This document shows, one piece after another, positions 17,742-25,955 of a stretch of DNA of 32,778 nucleotides. The notes under the pieces are model-generated. The model made no database searches. It was not told the DNA's origin and saw only the letters and a program-made list of their open reading frames with translations. Both the position numbers and the translations under genes were made by a program. The stretch lies in NCBI GenBank assembly GCA_017859655.1, contig JAFMMO010000013.1:1-32778 (forward strand), read 5' to 3'. Every line of letters begins with the position of its first letter. The stretch's first letter is position 1. Source of the DNA: Pseudomonadota bacterium. Lineage in GTDB: Bacteria > Planctomycetota > UBA8108 > UBA1146.

Positions 17742-19553
17742 GTGAACCCCCGCCTGACGACCACCCTCATCCTCCTGTCGACGCTCCTCGTCAGGGCCGA
17801 GGGGCAGACGCTGGTCTTCACCGATCAGACCGTGGCGGCAGGAGTGGAGAACCTCTACACCCCCGGCTCCTTCTCCTTCCCGACCTACACGGGGGGCGGG
17901 GTCTGCGGGGACTTCGACGGCGATGGGTGGCAGGACATCTTCATTCCCTCGGACGGGGCCGGGGGCTCCCTCGACCGGCTCTTCATGAACAACGGGGACG
18001 GGACCTTCACCGACGAGGCGGCGGCCTGGGGGATGACGATCGCTCACATGGGGAAGGGTGCATCGGTCGGGGACTTCAACAACGACGGCCACCTCGACAT
18101 CTACTGCACCAGCGCGGGGCCCTACAACAGCAGCGCCCCGGGGCATCACAAGCTGTGGCGCAACAACGGGAACCGCTCCTTCACCAATGTCGCCCTCTCC
18201 GCCGGCGTCGCCTTCACCACCGCCGGGGGGCAGGATGGCTTCGGCAGCTGCTTCGGGGACTACGACCTCGATGGCGACCTCGATCTCTTCGTCTCCGGGA
18301 CCGCCTCGAACAACGCGGGGAGCATCCTCTTCCGGAACAACGGGAACGAGAGCTTCACGAACGTGACGATCGCCGCGGGCCTGATGGTCGGGCTCCCGTT
18401 CACGATGTTCGGCTTCGCGCCCCGCATGGTCGACATGGATGGCGACTTTCACCCGGAGCTTCTCCTCGTCTCCGACTTCGGCACCAGCGTCTACTACCGA
18501 AACAACGGGGACGGCACCTTCTCCGACTGGAGCTGGTCCTCCGGGACCGGGCTCGAGGAGAACGGCATGGGGCAGACGGTGGGGGACTTCGACAACGATG
18601 GTCTGCTCGACTGGTACGTCACCTCGATCTACCAGCCGTCGATCGGGTGGACCGGCAACAAGCTCTACATGAACCAGGGGAACCACGTCTATTCGGAGAT
18701 CTCCGCCGCGGCGGGCGTCTTCAACGGCGGCTACGGCTGGGCCGCGATCGCCTGCGACTTCGACCATGACGGTTGGGTGGACATCGCGGAGACGAACGGA
18801 GGGTCGTCCACCTTCCAGAACGAGCAGAGCTACCTCTGGCTCAACAACGGGGATGGGACCTTCTCCGAGACGGCCATCGCGTCCGGCCTCGTCCACACCG
18901 TCCTCGGGCGCGGCATGCTGAATCTCGACTACGACAACGACGGGGACCAGGACGTGATGATCCTCTCCCTGAACGATCCGAACGTCCTCTATCGAAACGA
19001 CCTCTCCGGGCCCGACCGGAACTGGCTGCGCGTCTTCCTCGACAACAACGGGTCGAGCGCGGTCGCTCCCCACGGGATGGGCTCCCGGGTGGTGATCAAC
19101 TTCGGAGCCGAGTCCCGCACCTGCCACGTGCATGGCGGGGACAACTTCCTCTCGATGGGAGAGCTCTCCGCCCACTTCGGTCTCGGCGCGGTCCCGCTGA
19201 TCGACACGCTGACCGTGCACTGGCCGGATGGAACGACCGACCAGCTCACCGGAGTCGCGGTGAACCAGACGATCACGGTCACCTACGAGGGGGCGACCTT
19301 CATGCGGGGGGATGCGAACGGGGACGGCGCCTTCGACCTCGGAGATCCGATCGCGGTGCTCGCGTACCTCTTCCAGGGAGCCGGGACTCTGGCGTGCGAG
19401 AGCGCCGCCGACATCAACGGGGACGGCACCATCAACATCTCCGACCCGATCTACTCCCTCGCGTACGCGTTCGGGGGCGGGGCTCCTCCCCCCGCGCCCT
19501 TCCCCGCCTGCGCGGCGGAGCCCTCCCCCTTCGATTGCGACCAGAGGTGCTGA
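17742..19553 (+). CDS. Secreted FG-GAP/VCBS repeat protein with ASPIC/UnbV domain and dockerin-like tail
   Basis: A 603-residue exported protein starting at GTG 17742, with GGAGAGGAG upstream and a signal peptide (hydrophobic TTTLILLSTLLV, likely cleavage after RAEG). At least seven FG-GAP/VCBS-type calcium loops follow, such as DFDGDGWQDI, DFNNDGHLDI, DYDLDGDLDL, DFDNDGLLDW, DFDHDGWVDI and DYDNDGDQDV, which suggests an integrin-alpha-like beta-propeller. Residues about 425-515 are an ASPIC/UnbV domain (GMGSRVVINFG, HWPDGTTDQL), as in CRTAC1-like proteins. The last 84 residues are a dockerin-like tail with loops DANGDGAFDLGD and DINGDGTINISD, closely resembling the tail of the large repeat protein ending at 14832. 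It is probably surface-located and calcium-binding; no enzyme activity is implied. Its stop lies 21 bases from that of the convergent NTF2-like gene. Confidence 0.9.
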   Translation: MNPRLTTTLILLSTLLVRAEGQTLVFTDQTVAAGVENLYTPGSFSFPTYTGGGVCGDFDGDGWQDIFIPSDGAGGSLDRLFMNNGDGTFTDEAAAWGMTIAHMGKGASVGDFNNDGHLDIYCTSAGPYNSSAPGHHKLWRNNGNRSFTNVALSAGVAFTTAGGQDGFGSCFGDYDLDGDLDLFVSGTASNNAGSILFRNNGNESFTNVTIAAGLMVGLPFTMFGFAPRMVDMDGDFHPELLLVSDFGTSVYYRNNGDGTFSDWSWSSGTGLEENGMGQTVGDFDNDGLLDWYVTSIYQPSIGWTGNKLYMNQGNHVYSEISAAAGVFNGGYGWAAIACDFDHDGWVDIAETNGGSSTFQNEQSYLWLNNGDGTFSETAIASGLVHTVLGRGMLNLDYDNDGDQDVMILSLNDPNVLYRNDLSGPDRNWLRVFLDNNGSSAVAPHGMGSRVVINFGAESRTCHVHGGDNFLSMGELSAHFGLGAVPLIDTLTVHWPDGTTDQLTGVAVNQTITVTYEGATFMRGDANGDGAFDLGDPIAVLAYLFQGAGTLACESAADINGDGTINISDPIYSLAYAFGGGAPPPAPFPACAAEPSPFDCDQRC

Positions 19554-19574
19554 GCCGGTCCGCGTGAGTCGGCC

Positions 19575-20060
19575 CTAGCGCCAGGGGGAGCCGGCGACGG
19601 TCGTGTGCTCGCTCCGGGAGAGCTGCCATCCCTCGTCGGTCTCGCGCATGTCGATGCGCAGCGTGATCTCCCACTCCGCCGACCACCCCTCCCGACGGAG
19701 CTCCTCGAACTCCGCCACGCAACGCACCTTCGCCGCGGCGGGGTCCGCCGGGTCGAGGATCACCTCCCACGCATCGAGCGGGAAGCGCACGCGATGGCGG
19801 AACTCTCCCGTGTCGGTCCGGTCGGAGAAGCTCATCCGGGAGAGGACTGAGCGGAGCTCCGCCTTGCCGACGCCGGTGGGGCGGTCGCGGAAGTCTTCGG
19901 TGAAGTGCCCGACGATGGCGCTCGGGCGGCCGCGGGAGAAGTCATGGGCCAGCTCGTCGAATCGACGACGGATCCGCTCCTCGGGTCCCTCGCAGCCACG
20001 CCCGAAGAGGAGCAGGAGCAGGACGAGGATCGGCAGGATGAGCAGTCCGCTGCGCTTCAC
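19575..20060 (-). CDS. Small exported NTF2/SnoaL-like protein
   Basis: A 161-residue protein with an N-terminal hydrophobic segment (LLILPILVLLLLLFG) followed at once by GCEG; this is either a signal anchor or a poor lipobox. The rest looks like a SnoaL/NTF2-like cone-shaped domain: an early helix (ERIRRRFDELAHDFSRG), the block AIVGHFTEDFRD, then alternating strands ending with WQLSRSEHTTVAG. Such domains bind small ligands or serve as accessory modules; no function can be assigned. The GTG at 20058-20060 is chosen because AAGGGAG lies 5 bases upstream and the signal sequence begins there; the longer frame to 20273 runs into the divergent promoter region. Confidence 0.7.
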   Translation of the reverse strand: MKRSGLLILPILVLLLLLFGRGCEGPEERIRRRFDELAHDFSRGRPSAIVGHFTEDFRDRPTGVGKAELRSVLSRMSFSDRTDTGEFRHRVRFPLDAWEVILDPADPAAAKVRCVAEFEELRREGWSAEWEITLRIDMRETDEGWQLSRSEHTTVAGSPWR

Positions 20061-20271
20061 GATGGCTCCCTTCCCGGCGTGGTGACCGCGCGCACAGCAT
20101 GCCGGAAGGCTGCCCGGAGAAGGCCGGAAATCCGGGAGGGATTCGGTTAGGTTGCCCCCCCTGCGGCCGGATCGCGCCTCAGCCGACCAGACTTCAAGGA
20201 GGTCTCCGGTGAGCGCCGCGAACCACGGCCTCCCGATCGCTCGGGATCTCGGTGTCATGAGAGGGGATCGC

Positions 20272-21975
20272 ATGAGAGGAACGACCGCGCGCGTGTCCCT
20301 CTTCTTGTTCGCACTTCTCTTCGGCCTCCCCCTCGTCCGGGGGGATGATCCCGCGCCGGGTCGTTCCCGCGACCCGGCAACCCCGCCGGATCTTCACATC
20401 GGCCCGGCGACTCCGCCGGGCGGAGCGGGGCCCGCCGCGTGGGTGGGGCCGATCCACGCCGCCTTCGACCCGGATCGTGCCCTCGAGCATGTTGCCTTCG
20501 TCGACCGCTTTCACCGCGAGCCGGGGAACCCCGGTTTCGAGGCGGTGCTCGATCGGGTCATCCGCACTCTCCGCGCCGCGGGCTTCTCCGAGGAGGGGGA
20601 GCGCACTCTCGAGATCGTGGAGACGCGGGAGTGCGAGGGTTGGAGCCCGGTGCGAGCCCGCCTCACCCACCTGGGAGAGGAGGGGAAGGGAGAGGACGAG
20701 GTCCTCCTCGCGTTCGATGCCGACGACGACCGCCATCGCACCATGCTGCCCACCGGCGCTCGCGGCGGGGTGGTCGAGGGGAGGGTCGTCTTCTCCACCG
20801 AGGCGGTGGAGCCGGGCACGATTCTCGTCACCGGCGAGCCGATGACGATGGCGGCGGCGCGGGCCCATCGGCGTGGGGCTCTCGCCGTCCTCGGGATCCG
20901 CCTCGAGTCCTACCATCAGGACCCCGCCGGTGGGGACCGTCACCTCGATGCCATCGTCTACTCGCGGGTGCGGGGGAGCACGCCGCTGCCGGTCGGGCGG
21001 ATCTCGATGCGGGTGCACGATCGCCTCCGCGCGCTCGCGACCGATGGACCGGTGCGGGTGCGCTGGGAGGCGGAGGTGGCCCGGAGCCCACGCAAGCTCC
21101 GCACCGTCATCGCCACGATCACCGGGGCGATCGAGCCGGACCGGGTCGTCGCCATCGCCGGTCATGTTCAGGAGCCCGGCGCGGTCGACAACGCGAGCGG
21201 GGTCGGGGGTCTCCTCGAGGCCGCGGTGACGGTGTCCGCCCTCATCGAGGCGGGCACCCTGCCCCGTCCGGCGCGGAGCGTGGCGTTCATCTGGGGGAAC
21301 GAGATGGAGCAGAGCCGGGTCTATCTCGATCATCTCGGTCGGGAGGGCTCGACGCGGACCGCGCTCGCCGCGATCAGCGCCGACATGATCGGCGCCTCCC
21401 GCGCGGCGACGGGGGCGTGGCCCCTCCTCGAGCGAGACCCCGACCCCGGCGCCATCGAGCTGCTCCCCCCCGACGCCCACACGCCCTGGGGCGCGGCGCG
21501 GGTGCGGCGTGACTCGATCCGCCCGAACGGCCTCTCTCTCGTCGCCCGCCTCGCCCTGCGCGATGTCGCCCGGGCCGTCGGGGGGTGGGAGACGCGGGAG
21601 CACCCCTACGAGGGGGGGAGTGACCACGACATCTTCCTGCGGGAAGGGACCCCCGCGATCCTCTTCTGGTGCTTCACCGACTTCGCCTACCACACGAGCC
21701 TCGACCGGCTCTCCCACGTCGATCCGGTCGTGATGCGCCGCCTCGCCACCGCGATCGTCGCGACCGCCTGGTCGCTCGCGCACCCCGGACCCGAGGACCT
21801 GCCCCGCTACCGCGAGGCGCTCGCGCTCGACCGTGAGCTGAGGCTCGGCGCCGCGCGAGGGGCGGAGCGGGAGGAGCTCGCCGCGATGTGGGAGGAGTGG
21901 TTCGCGGGGGCGGCGGACTGGCTCGAGCGGGAGTGCCGCCCCCCGACCTCAGCGGCCGAGCCCGACGACCGGTAG
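20272..21975 (+). CDS. Secreted M28-family zinc aminopeptidase-like protein
   Basis: A 567-residue exported metallopeptidase. The signal peptide is MRGTTARVSLFLFALLFGLP and a few more residues, with likely cleavage after VRG. A PA-type insert domain appears to occupy about residues 120-260. The M28 dizinc site can be read: H298 and D306 (GHVQEPGAVDNASG), E344 and E346 (WGNEMEQ; the first is the likely general base, the second a ligand), D371 (SADMIG), and H474 (YHTSLDRL). The GGSDHDIF motif is also typical. It should release N-terminal residues from peptides outside the cytoplasm. ATG 20272 has AGAGGGG at good spacing; an in-frame ATG at 20257 would add five residues and cannot be excluded. 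Its last 27 bases overlap, tail to tail, the end of the selenoprotein gene on the opposite strand. Confidence 0.88.
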   Translation: MRGTTARVSLFLFALLFGLPLVRGDDPAPGRSRDPATPPDLHIGPATPPGGAGPAAWVGPIHAAFDPDRALEHVAFVDRFHREPGNPGFEAVLDRVIRTLRAAGFSEEGERTLEIVETRECEGWSPVRARLTHLGEEGKGEDEVLLAFDADDDRHRTMLPTGARGGVVEGRVVFSTEAVEPGTILVTGEPMTMAAARAHRRGALAVLGIRLESYHQDPAGGDRHLDAIVYSRVRGSTPLPVGRISMRVHDRLRALATDGPVRVRWEAEVARSPRKLRTVIATITGAIEPDRVVAIAGHVQEPGAVDNASGVGGLLEAAVTVSALIEAGTLPRPARSVAFIWGNEMEQSRVYLDHLGREGSTRTALAAISADMIGASRAATGAWPLLERDPDPGAIELLPPDAHTPWGAARVRRDSIRPNGLSLVARLALRDVARAVGGWETREHPYEGGSDHDIFLREGTPAILFWCFTDFAYHTSLDRLSHVDPVVMRRLATAIVATAWSLAHPGPEDLPRYREALALDRELRLGAARGAEREELAAMWEEWFAGAADWLERECRPPTSAAEPDDR

Positions 21976-23193
21976 GTCGATCCGACGCCGCTCCCCCTCT
22001 CGGAGCACCTCCAAGATCACGGTCTCCCCCGCTCTCCGGGTCAGCCGGAACCAGGCGTGGACATGATCGACCGAGCGGAAGTCGCTTCGACCATCGAGGG
22101 AGAGGACCACATCCCCGACTCGCAGTCCGGCTCGGGCCGCGCTGCGCCCCGTCTCCGCCCGCGCTCCCCCGTCGACGAGGTACTGCACCCGGAAGGCGAA
22201 GGTCCCCGGCGCGAGCCCGAGGCCGCCGAGCTCGCGCGCGGTGAGCTGCGGGCCCCCGAAGCCGGGGGAGGGGTCGAGGTTCCACTTCATCGCCCGCCAG
22301 GAGTAGAGGAGCGGATCGGGCTCCCGCCATCCGCGGCTCGTCGACACGACTCTCTCCACCGGGCTCGCCGAGGGCCCGCCGGAGACGGGGAGGAGCCGCA
22401 TCCGGACCGACGGGCCGTCTCCGCTCCGGTCGAGGGCGAGGACGATGTCGCCGAAGGTGAGGACCGGAGTTCCCTCGATGGCGAGGATCCGATCACCGAC
22501 CTGCAGCCCCTCGACCCGGGCCTCGACCGAGACGACCCGCTCCTGCTCGATCGGGTCGACCGAGAAGCCGAACTCCCGGGGGTCGGGGAAGACCCAGCCA
22601 TCCTGAGGGCGCCAGCGCTTCGCCTCCTTCGCCGCCTCCACCTGCCAGTCGTGGACGCTGTGGCAGTGGATGCACGCCGGTCTTCGTCCGGCCTCGATCC
22701 GACGGGCGAGAGGAGGGAGCGCCTCGACCGTGCGCCCGGGTCCGCTCCGGCCCCGGGGAGGGAGCTCCGCCTTCTCGTGCTCCTCGAGGGTCCGGACGAG
22801 GACTCGGACGAGCGCGGGGACGGAGAGATGCGACTCGGCGCCCTCCCAGGTGCGTCCGCCGAAGGTGTGATAGCGATGGCCATCGGCGCGCTGCAGCAGG
22901 ATGCAGGAGGTCAGATCGAAGTCGAAGCGGTGGCGATCGAGGTCGACCCCCGCCATGTCGGTGACGCGGACGCACTCGAACCGGGAGGCGACGAGGGAGA
23001 GGAGGGTGGTGGGACGGACCAACTGTCCGTCGAAGGGGGAGCAGTCCCTTCAGACCTCTCAGCGAAAGACGATGAGCATCGCCCGACCGGACTCCTCCGC
23101 CGCGGCTTCCGCGCTCGACAGGTCGGGATGCCAGTCGAGGGGCGCCGCCGGCGAGGCGAGCGAGAGGGCGATGAGGGTCGCGAGCGCGTGCAT
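21949..23193 (-). CDS. Trx-like/PDZ selenoprotein with two in-frame TGA (Sec) codons
   Basis: Read from ATG 23193 with TGA as selenocysteine at 23059-23061 and 23050-23052, this is one frame of 414 residues. AGGAGGAGG lies 4 bases before the ATG, and a signal peptide (HALATLIALSLASPAA) follows. The thioredoxin-like part has MLIVFR, then Sec45-E-V-Sec48-R-D-Cys51, SPFD, a FECVRVTDMAGVDL strand and HRYHTFGGR. Next come CIHCH (C174, C177, H178), a haem-c-type motif, and two PDZ-like domains at about 207-275 and 325-410. I recall a database family named Trx7/PDZ domain-containing (seleno)protein, which fits. Read conventionally, the gene would break into a 44-residue stub and a fragment starting in mid-fold. 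TGA ends many other genes here, so a code change is unlikely. It is divergent from the ABC transporter at 23298. The likely role is extracytoplasmic thiol/disulfide or peroxide chemistry; the partner is unknown. Confidence 0.85.
23013..23031 (-). promoter_or_regulatory. Candidate bacterial SECIS hairpin
   Basis: On the minus strand GACGGAC, loop AGTTG, GTCCGTC form a perfect 7-bp stem with a 5-base loop whose second base is G. The loop begins 25 bases after the second TGA and 34 after the first, both within the roughly 16-37 bases known for bacterial SECIS elements. The element lies inside the coding sequence, as bacterial SECIS elements must. An alternative outer pairing of GGGAC (just after the second TGA) with GTCCC is also possible. 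Confidence 0.65.
23050..23061 (-). other. Two recoded TGA codons (Sec-Glu-Val-Sec)
   Basis: The minus strand reads CGC TGA GAG GTC TGA AGG GAC TGC. The two TGA codons are three codons apart, and a cysteine codon follows three codons later. This gives a U-x-x-U-x-x-C pattern where related thioredoxin-like proteins would have C-x-x-C-x-x-C. Confidence 0.8.
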
Positions 23194-23197
23194 GGAT

Positions 23198-23206
23198 CCT
23201 CCTCCT
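23198..23206 (-). promoter_or_regulatory. Strong ribosome binding site of the selenoprotein gene
   Basis: AGGAGGAGG followed by ATCC and then the ATG at 23191-23193. It fixes the start upstream of the TGA codons and shows that translation is meant to begin at the signal peptide, not at the weak TTG inside the fold. Confidence 0.8.
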
Positions 23207-23297
23207 GCGGGGAGCAGTCGAGCAGGCGGAGTGGTCCGGCGCAAGGGAAGCGGGGACCGGGGTGGCAGCGCTCCGCCGTCTCGGTCATCCTCCCGCC

Positions 23298-24101
23298 ATG
23301 ATCACACCCGAGAGCCCGAGCCCCTCCATCCGGGTCTCCGCGCTTCGACATCGCTACGGCTCGAAGGAGGTCCTCACCGGGGTCGACCTGACGATCCCGG
23401 CCGGCACCGTCTTCGGCTACATCGGACCGAACGGCGCGGGGAAGAGCACCACCGTGAAGATCCTCACCGGGCTCCTCCCGGGGTGGGAGGGTGCGGTCGA
23501 GGTCTGCGGTCATGATGTCCGCAGATCGCCGCTCGAGGTGAAGGCGCGGATCGGATACGTGCCGGAGAACGCGATCCTCTACGAGCAGTTGACGGTGGGG
23601 GAGCTCCTCGAGCTGGTGGGGAGGCTCCACCGCGTTCCCACCGACCTCGCGGAGAGGCGGATCCGGGAGATCCTCGGGGGCTTCGGGCTGGAAGAGCGAC
23701 TCGGGACCCGGATTCAGGCGCTGTCGAAGGGGCTGCGCCAGAAGGTCCTCATCACCTCCGCCCTCCTCCACGACCCGGAGCTCATCTTCCTGGACGAGCC
23801 GCTCAGCGGTCTCGATGTCGACTCCGCCCGGCTCGTGAAGGACCTGATCCGCGGCCTCGCGGACTCCGGGCGCACCGTCTTCTACTGCTCCCACGACATG
23901 GATGTGGTCGAGAAGGTCTGTGACCGGATCGCGATCGTCTCCGAGGGTCGGATCATCGCGGACGGAGCCCCGCGCGAGCTGACGGAGGCCGCCGAGCAGG
24001 GGGACCTCGAGGCGGTCTTCTCCCTCCTGACGCGAGGCAAGGACGCCGCCCGGGACACGCGCGCGCGCGTGGAGCGCATCCTCGGGAGCCTCGCCCCGTG
24101 A
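23298..24101 (+). CDS. ABC transporter ATP-binding protein
   Basis: A 267-residue cytoplasmic ATPase. Walker A GPNGAGKS is at residues 43-50, the Q-loop region near YVPEN (87-91), the signature LSKGLRQK at 142-149, Walker B LIFLDEP at 162-168, and the H-loop histidine at 199. The GYIGPNGAGKSTTVKILTGL block is typical of exporters in the CcmA/NatA group. ATG 23298 is chosen: the frame upstream to 23262 adds only 12 residues without homology-like sequence. Its TGA overlaps the GTG start of the permease gene (GTGA), so the two are coupled. The substrate is unknown. It is divergent from the selenoprotein gene with about 104 bases between start codons, so a shared regulatory region is likely. Confidence 0.92.
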   Translation: MITPESPSPSIRVSALRHRYGSKEVLTGVDLTIPAGTVFGYIGPNGAGKSTTVKILTGLLPGWEGAVEVCGHDVRRSPLEVKARIGYVPENAILYEQLTVGELLELVGRLHRVPTDLAERRIREILGGFGLEERLGTRIQALSKGLRQKVLITSALLHDPELIFLDEPLSGLDVDSARLVKDLIRGLADSGRTVFYCSHDMDVVEKVCDRIAIVSEGRIIADGAPRELTEAAEQGDLEAVFSLLTRGKDAARDTRARVERILGSLAP

Positions 24102-25828
24102 AGCGATGGACCGCCCTCTTCGAGGGGCCGATGCTCATCCTGTCCCGCGCGGTCGTCCGGCTCCTGAGCCCCCTCGTCCGACCGCTCGGCGGGGACCCTG
24201 CGGGGATCTCCGCCCTCCTCGCCGCGCAGGTTCGCACCGAGCTCCGCCGGCAGCGCGGCGCGACCGACCGAAACACCTTCCTGCTGAAGCTCGCCGGGGG
24301 TCTCTTCACCGGCACCTTCCTCGCGGTCGTTCTGTTCCTCCTCCGGCCCCCGGCCGGCGCGTGGATGACGATCACCCAGAGCATGGTCCTCGCGCTCACC
24401 GTCTTCACCACCCTCGAGGCGGCGCCTCACCTCCTCGCGGACCGCCGTGACCTCGCCATGGTCTCGAGCGCCCCGTTGCGGGACGCGACCTTCGTGGTCG
24501 CGCGGATCCTGGCGGTCGTCGTCCTCGTGGGGGTGGTCATCGCGAGCCAGGTCGCGCCGACCTTCGTGGTCGGGATCATCCGCTGGCCTCAGGCGGAGTT
24601 CCTCCTCGTGCATCTCATCGCCAGCGGTGTCATCGGGCTCCTCGGGGTCTTCTGCACCCTGATCATCTACCTCGCGATCCTGCGACTCCTCCCGGCGCGG
24701 AAGGCGCGGGAGGGGATCGTTTTCGTCCAGATCCTCCTGACCATCACGCTCTTCGGGGCGCTCCAGCTCGCTCCCCATCTCGTCGATCTGCAGAGCGAGG
24801 CGAGCATCGAGGCCGCCCTCTCCCGGTCGGCGGCGTTCGGCTCCTGGTTCCCTCCCCGTCACGCGGGGGAGTGGCTGCGGTGGGCGCTCGGCGAGCTGCC
24901 GATCGATCGCGCGCTCCTGCTGCGGGGCCTGCTCCTCCCCGCCGTCGCCGGGATCGGGCTCCTCGTCATCGCCTCGACCCGCCTGCTCGAGCGCCTGCGA
25001 CCGCCGGAGCTCGGGGAGGACTCCCCCGGGAGGCGGGCGCGACCTCGGGCCTTCCTCGCGCCCCTCGCGGAGCGGCTCCTTCCCGATCCGGTGGAGCGGG
25101 TCGGATACGACCTGTTTCGGCTCCTCTCCCGAAGGGAGCGTGGGTTCCGCCTGCGCACCTACCCGATGCTCGCCTTCTCGGTTCTGTTCGGGGTCGGCTA
25201 CCTCCTGCAGTTCTCGCGCTTCGGCTCGGTCTGGGAGATCCGCACGCCCCACTTCGGGATCCCCGTCTACCTCACCTTCCTCTACACCCCGATCTTCGTC
25301 CTGCAGGCCCGCTTCTCCGACGATGGCGAGGCGGGGTGGCTCTTCGATCGATCTCCGATCCCGGCTCCGGGGCGGCTCCTCGCGGGGATGGGGGTCGGCC
25401 TCGTCCTCTGCTTCCTCCTGCCGGTGTCCCTCGTCAGCGCCCTCGGCTCGCTGATCCTCGGGGGCCCCGAGGTGCTCGGGCATGTCGGGGCGGGGCTCGC
25501 GTTCGTGGTTTGGGCCACCCTCCTCTCGGTCGCGATCTTCGGGCGGGCGCTCCCCTTCGCGGAGCCCTTCCGGGCGGAGATGGGGCTGACGAATGTCGGG
25601 ATCCTCGCCTTCACTCTGGCGCTGGGAGCCGCGGCGATCGCGCTCCACTTCCTGCTCGGGCGGCTCCCGGGGTCGGAGTGGGGGCTCGCGGTCCTCTATC
25701 TCCTCCTCGCCCGCCGACAGCTGCGTCGGCTCCGGGAGCTCAGGCCGCGCGCGATCGTCCAGCGGTGGTTCCCCGCCGGGGGTCGCTCCGCGGGAGATTC
25801 CGAGGAGCGGGCCGCCGCCGGTACCTGA
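24098..25828 (+). CDS. Multi-spanning ABC exporter permease-like membrane protein
   Basis: A 576-residue integral membrane protein, probably the permease for the preceding ATPase. The start is GTG 24098, overlapping the ATPase stop. About ten to twelve hydrophobic helices are visible. The first lies near residues 65-85 (LFTGTFLAVVLFLL), others are at FVVARILAVVVLVGVVIAS and IGLLGVFCTLIIYLAIL, and further groups follow near the middle and the C-terminus (GILAFTLALGAAAIALHFLL). A basic cytoplasmic loop with LPDPVERVGYDLFRLLSRRERGF-like character separates two halves, suggesting an internally duplicated ABC-2-type layout. No ATPase or enzyme motif is present. The family is not one I can name. 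Confidence 0.8.
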   Translation: MKRWTALFEGPMLILSRAVVRLLSPLVRPLGGDPAGISALLAAQVRTELRRQRGATDRNTFLLKLAGGLFTGTFLAVVLFLLRPPAGAWMTITQSMVLALTVFTTLEAAPHLLADRRDLAMVSSAPLRDATFVVARILAVVVLVGVVIASQVAPTFVVGIIRWPQAEFLLVHLIASGVIGLLGVFCTLIIYLAILRLLPARKAREGIVFVQILLTITLFGALQLAPHLVDLQSEASIEAALSRSAAFGSWFPPRHAGEWLRWALGELPIDRALLLRGLLLPAVAGIGLLVIASTRLLERLRPPELGEDSPGRRARPRAFLAPLAERLLPDPVERVGYDLFRLLSRRERGFRLRTYPMLAFSVLFGVGYLLQFSRFGSVWEIRTPHFGIPVYLTFLYTPIFVLQARFSDDGEAGWLFDRSPIPAPGRLLAGMGVGLVLCFLLPVSLVSALGSLILGGPEVLGHVGAGLAFVVWATLLSVAIFGRALPFAEPFRAEMGLTNVGILAFTLALGAAAIALHFLLGRLPGSEWGLAVLYLLLARRQLRRLRELRPRAIVQRWFPAGGRSAGDSEERAAAGT

Positions 25829-25841
25829 TCTCGGACGCGGC

Positions 25842-25860
25842 CCATCCCCGACCGGGGTGG
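25842..25860 (+). terminator. Weak candidate hairpin after the ABC permease
   Basis: A 7-bp stem with one G-T pair and a 5-base loop, 13 bases past the permease stop. There is no T tract, so it is at best a weak or Rho-assisted end. Confidence 0.2.
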
Positions 25861-25955
25861 AGGAAGCTGACGCCCGGAGCCGGGATCGCTACCATGCCGC
25901 CAGCCGCAGCAGGCGTCCGATGACCGGCCGCCGCACCTGGAGGAGATCTCCCGTG

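Noticed and set aside
21949-23022. Stand-alone 357-residue protein starting at TTG 23022
   Set aside because: The start has no ribosome site, lacks an export signal and begins in mid-fold after the redox motif.
21949-23193. Pseudogene with two nonsense mutations
   Set aside because: Both TGA codons are at redox-motif positions, no frameshift or other stop exists in 414 codons, and a SECIS-like hairpin follows; decay would not be so selective. It remains the main alternative until sel genes are found in the genome.
23059-23244. Stand-alone 61-residue (or 44-residue) small protein ending at the first TGA
   Set aside because: It is an export signal plus the first half of a thioredoxin-like fold cut at the redox motif; reading through TGA restores a complete protein.
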